From Planctomycetota bacterium (lineage in GTDB: Bacteria; Planctomycetota; UBA1135): a DNA stretch of 64,000 nucleotides. The stretch covers positions 1 through 64,000 of the forward strand of contig JAJRZS010000015.1 of NCBI GenBank assembly GCA_024275135.1, in the 5' to 3' direction. The first letter of the stretch is position 1, and the number at the start of each line of letters is the position of its first letter. Below the pieces are notes generated by a model. The model saw nothing but the letters and a program-made list of their open reading frames with translations, did not search any database and was not told the DNA's origin. This document shows, in pieces, positions 63,230 to 64,000 of this stretch. The position numbers and the translations under genes are program-made.

Positions 63230-63753
63230 TCTTCGGCAGGCGGCGGCTGCAAGCGCAGCAACACTTGATTGGCATCCACACTCTGGCCAGCTTCCACCAG
63301 AACTTCCGCGACCACCCCTCCATGCTGGCAGGCCACTTCGTTTTGCATTTTCATGGCCTCAAGTACGGCAACCGCTTCTCCTGGGGAAAGCAAGTCTCCT
63401 TCTTTGGCCGTTACGGAAATCAACACCCCAGGCATGGAGGCTTTGATGACCTCCGCCTTGGGACCACTTTGCGCAGCCACATCACCGGCAGCTTTTTCCC
63501 GCTCATCCATCGCCACCACTGTGAAGGTTTCGCCGGCAATATTCACCCGCAGATGCTGAGCGTCGTCCTCCTCAATGGAAGCGGCGAAGCTGCGCCCATT
63601 CAAAATGGCCGTGTATTGCCCCAGGCGGTCGACATCTAAAAAATCGGCTTCCAATTGGCGACCGCCCACATGCACCACGCAATGTCCGCCGACGCCATCC
63701 TCCACTTCGATTTCAAAGTTTCGCCCCCCCTCGACTTGCAGGAAATACTTCAT
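63226..63753 (-). CDS. Biotin carboxyl carrier protein of an acyl-CoA carboxylase
   Basis: A 175-residue biotin carrier. The biotinylation site is Lys135 in LEAMKMQNE near the C-terminus, in a lipoyl/biotinyl domain starting about residue 102 (VIKASMPGVLISVTAKEGD). The N-terminal part is less conserved and may hold the interaction domain with the carboxylase subunits. The start ATG overlaps the stop of the upstream biotin carboxylase as ATGA. Its 3' end overlaps the convergent isomerase gene by four bases. Confidence 0.9.
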   Translation of the reverse strand: MKYFLQVEGGRNFEIEVEDGVGGHCVVHVGGRQLEADFLDVDRLGQYTAILNGRSFAASIEEDDAQHLRVNIAGETFTVVAMDEREKAAGDVAAQSGPKAEVIKASMPGVLISVTAKEGDLLSPGEAVAVLEAMKMQNEVACQHGGVVAEVLVEAGQSVDANQVLLRLQPPPAED

Positions 63754-64000
63754 GAACAAACACCTCCATGTTGTTCGCGCCGGGCGGCCAAAAGCCAGGG
63801 ATTAGCCTGCGCCGAACTTGGTTGCGCCAACACTCGGCGCGCCGCGGTTTTCTGGCGATGCAAAGCCGCGACCACTGCAGCCACTTCTTCCAAATCATCG
63901 GGAATGTCACGCGCAATCGGTAGCTGTTGGCGTTGCTCCATGAATTTCTCTAAAAAACCCGTATCGTATTGCCCGCTGCGGAAGGCTTCAGTTTGCAGTA
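63750..64000 (-). CDS. Biotin carboxylase subunit, C-terminus only (5' end off the right edge)
   Basis: The open minus-strand frame enters from the right edge and ends in 83 residues. The segment FRSGQYDTGFLEKF matches the C-terminal part of the biotin carboxylase subunit of propionyl/acetyl-CoA carboxylases, where RSGxxDTGFIE precedes the carrier. The last 60 residues are Ala/Arg/Gln-rich and poorly conserved. Together with the downstream biotin carrier it indicates an acyl-CoA carboxylase gene set with its carboxyltransferase probably further right. Confidence 0.7.
   Translation of the reverse strand, partial: LQTEAFRSGQYDTGFLEKFMEQRQQLPIARDIPDDLEEVAAVVAALHRQKTAARRVLAQPSSAQANPWLLAARREQHGGVCS

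Overview
The window is a dense, protein-rich bacterial chromosome segment with no phage, transposon, CRISPR or rRNA genes and no gene-free stretch above about 200 bases. The organism is most likely a Gram-negative member of the Planctomycetota or a related lineage. The reasons are an Mla-type lipid transporter set, Sec-exported FG-GAP repeat and lipoprotein genes, a ribosomal protein cluster without S4 and L30, and the general character of the exported proteins. This placement is an inference and was not tested by phylogeny. TGA is an ordinary stop codon here, used in many ATGA start/stop overlaps.

Positions 1-6826 (minus strand) hold a housekeeping block read right to left: tRNA-Arg(ACG), tadA, tRNA-Ser(CGA), tRNA-Ser(GGA), the SRP RNA, dnaX, ybaB, recR, truA, hpf, ptsN, an HPr gene and rng, which runs off the left edge. 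The tadA-SRP RNA-dnaX-ybaB-recR order is the one known from Bacillus. dnaE (plus strand) follows and converges on the ribosomal cluster.

Positions 10441-41212 (minus strand) carry nearly the whole transcription and translation core in the classical order. Read in the direction of transcription these are: tRNA-Thr-Tyr-Gly-Thr-tuf-rpmG-secE-nusG-rplKAJL-rpoBC, then rpsL-rpsG, a DTW/Tsr3-like gene and a divergent EF-G, then the S10-spc-alpha genes from rpsJ to rplQ. Three strong sigma70-like promoters with an identical 16-base spacer precede the tRNA-tuf, rpsL and rpsJ units. An intrinsic terminator with a UUCG loop follows rpsG. Oddities include an insertion of about 30 residues in L16, the absence of rpsD, rpmD and map, and the extra methyl/aminocarboxypropyl-transferase-like gene.

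Positions 41354-53989 are mixed metabolism and surface functions: mutS2 (without Smr domain), a stand-alone receiver protein and aroC in one overlapping minus-strand unit; a cystathionine beta-synthase-like gene and a Cys/Met-metabolism PLP enzyme (reverse transsulfuration) flanking an exported seven-repeat FG-GAP protein; an AlgJ/AlgI-type polysaccharide O-acetylation pair whose AlgI gene is cut by one in-frame TGA; an HU protein; dtd; and a TPR lipoprotein.

Positions 54012-59937 (plus strand) form an operon of an unusual W/F-P-F/L repeat protein, MlaE, MlaF, MlaD and TypA. It is the best candidate in the window for a poorly described system: a lipid transporter with a new exported partner. 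The right end holds a degenerate metallopeptidase-like exported protein, a site-2-protease-like M50 peptidase with an overlapping parvulin-type PPIase, and the biotin carrier and biotin carboxylase C-terminus of an acyl-CoA carboxylase.
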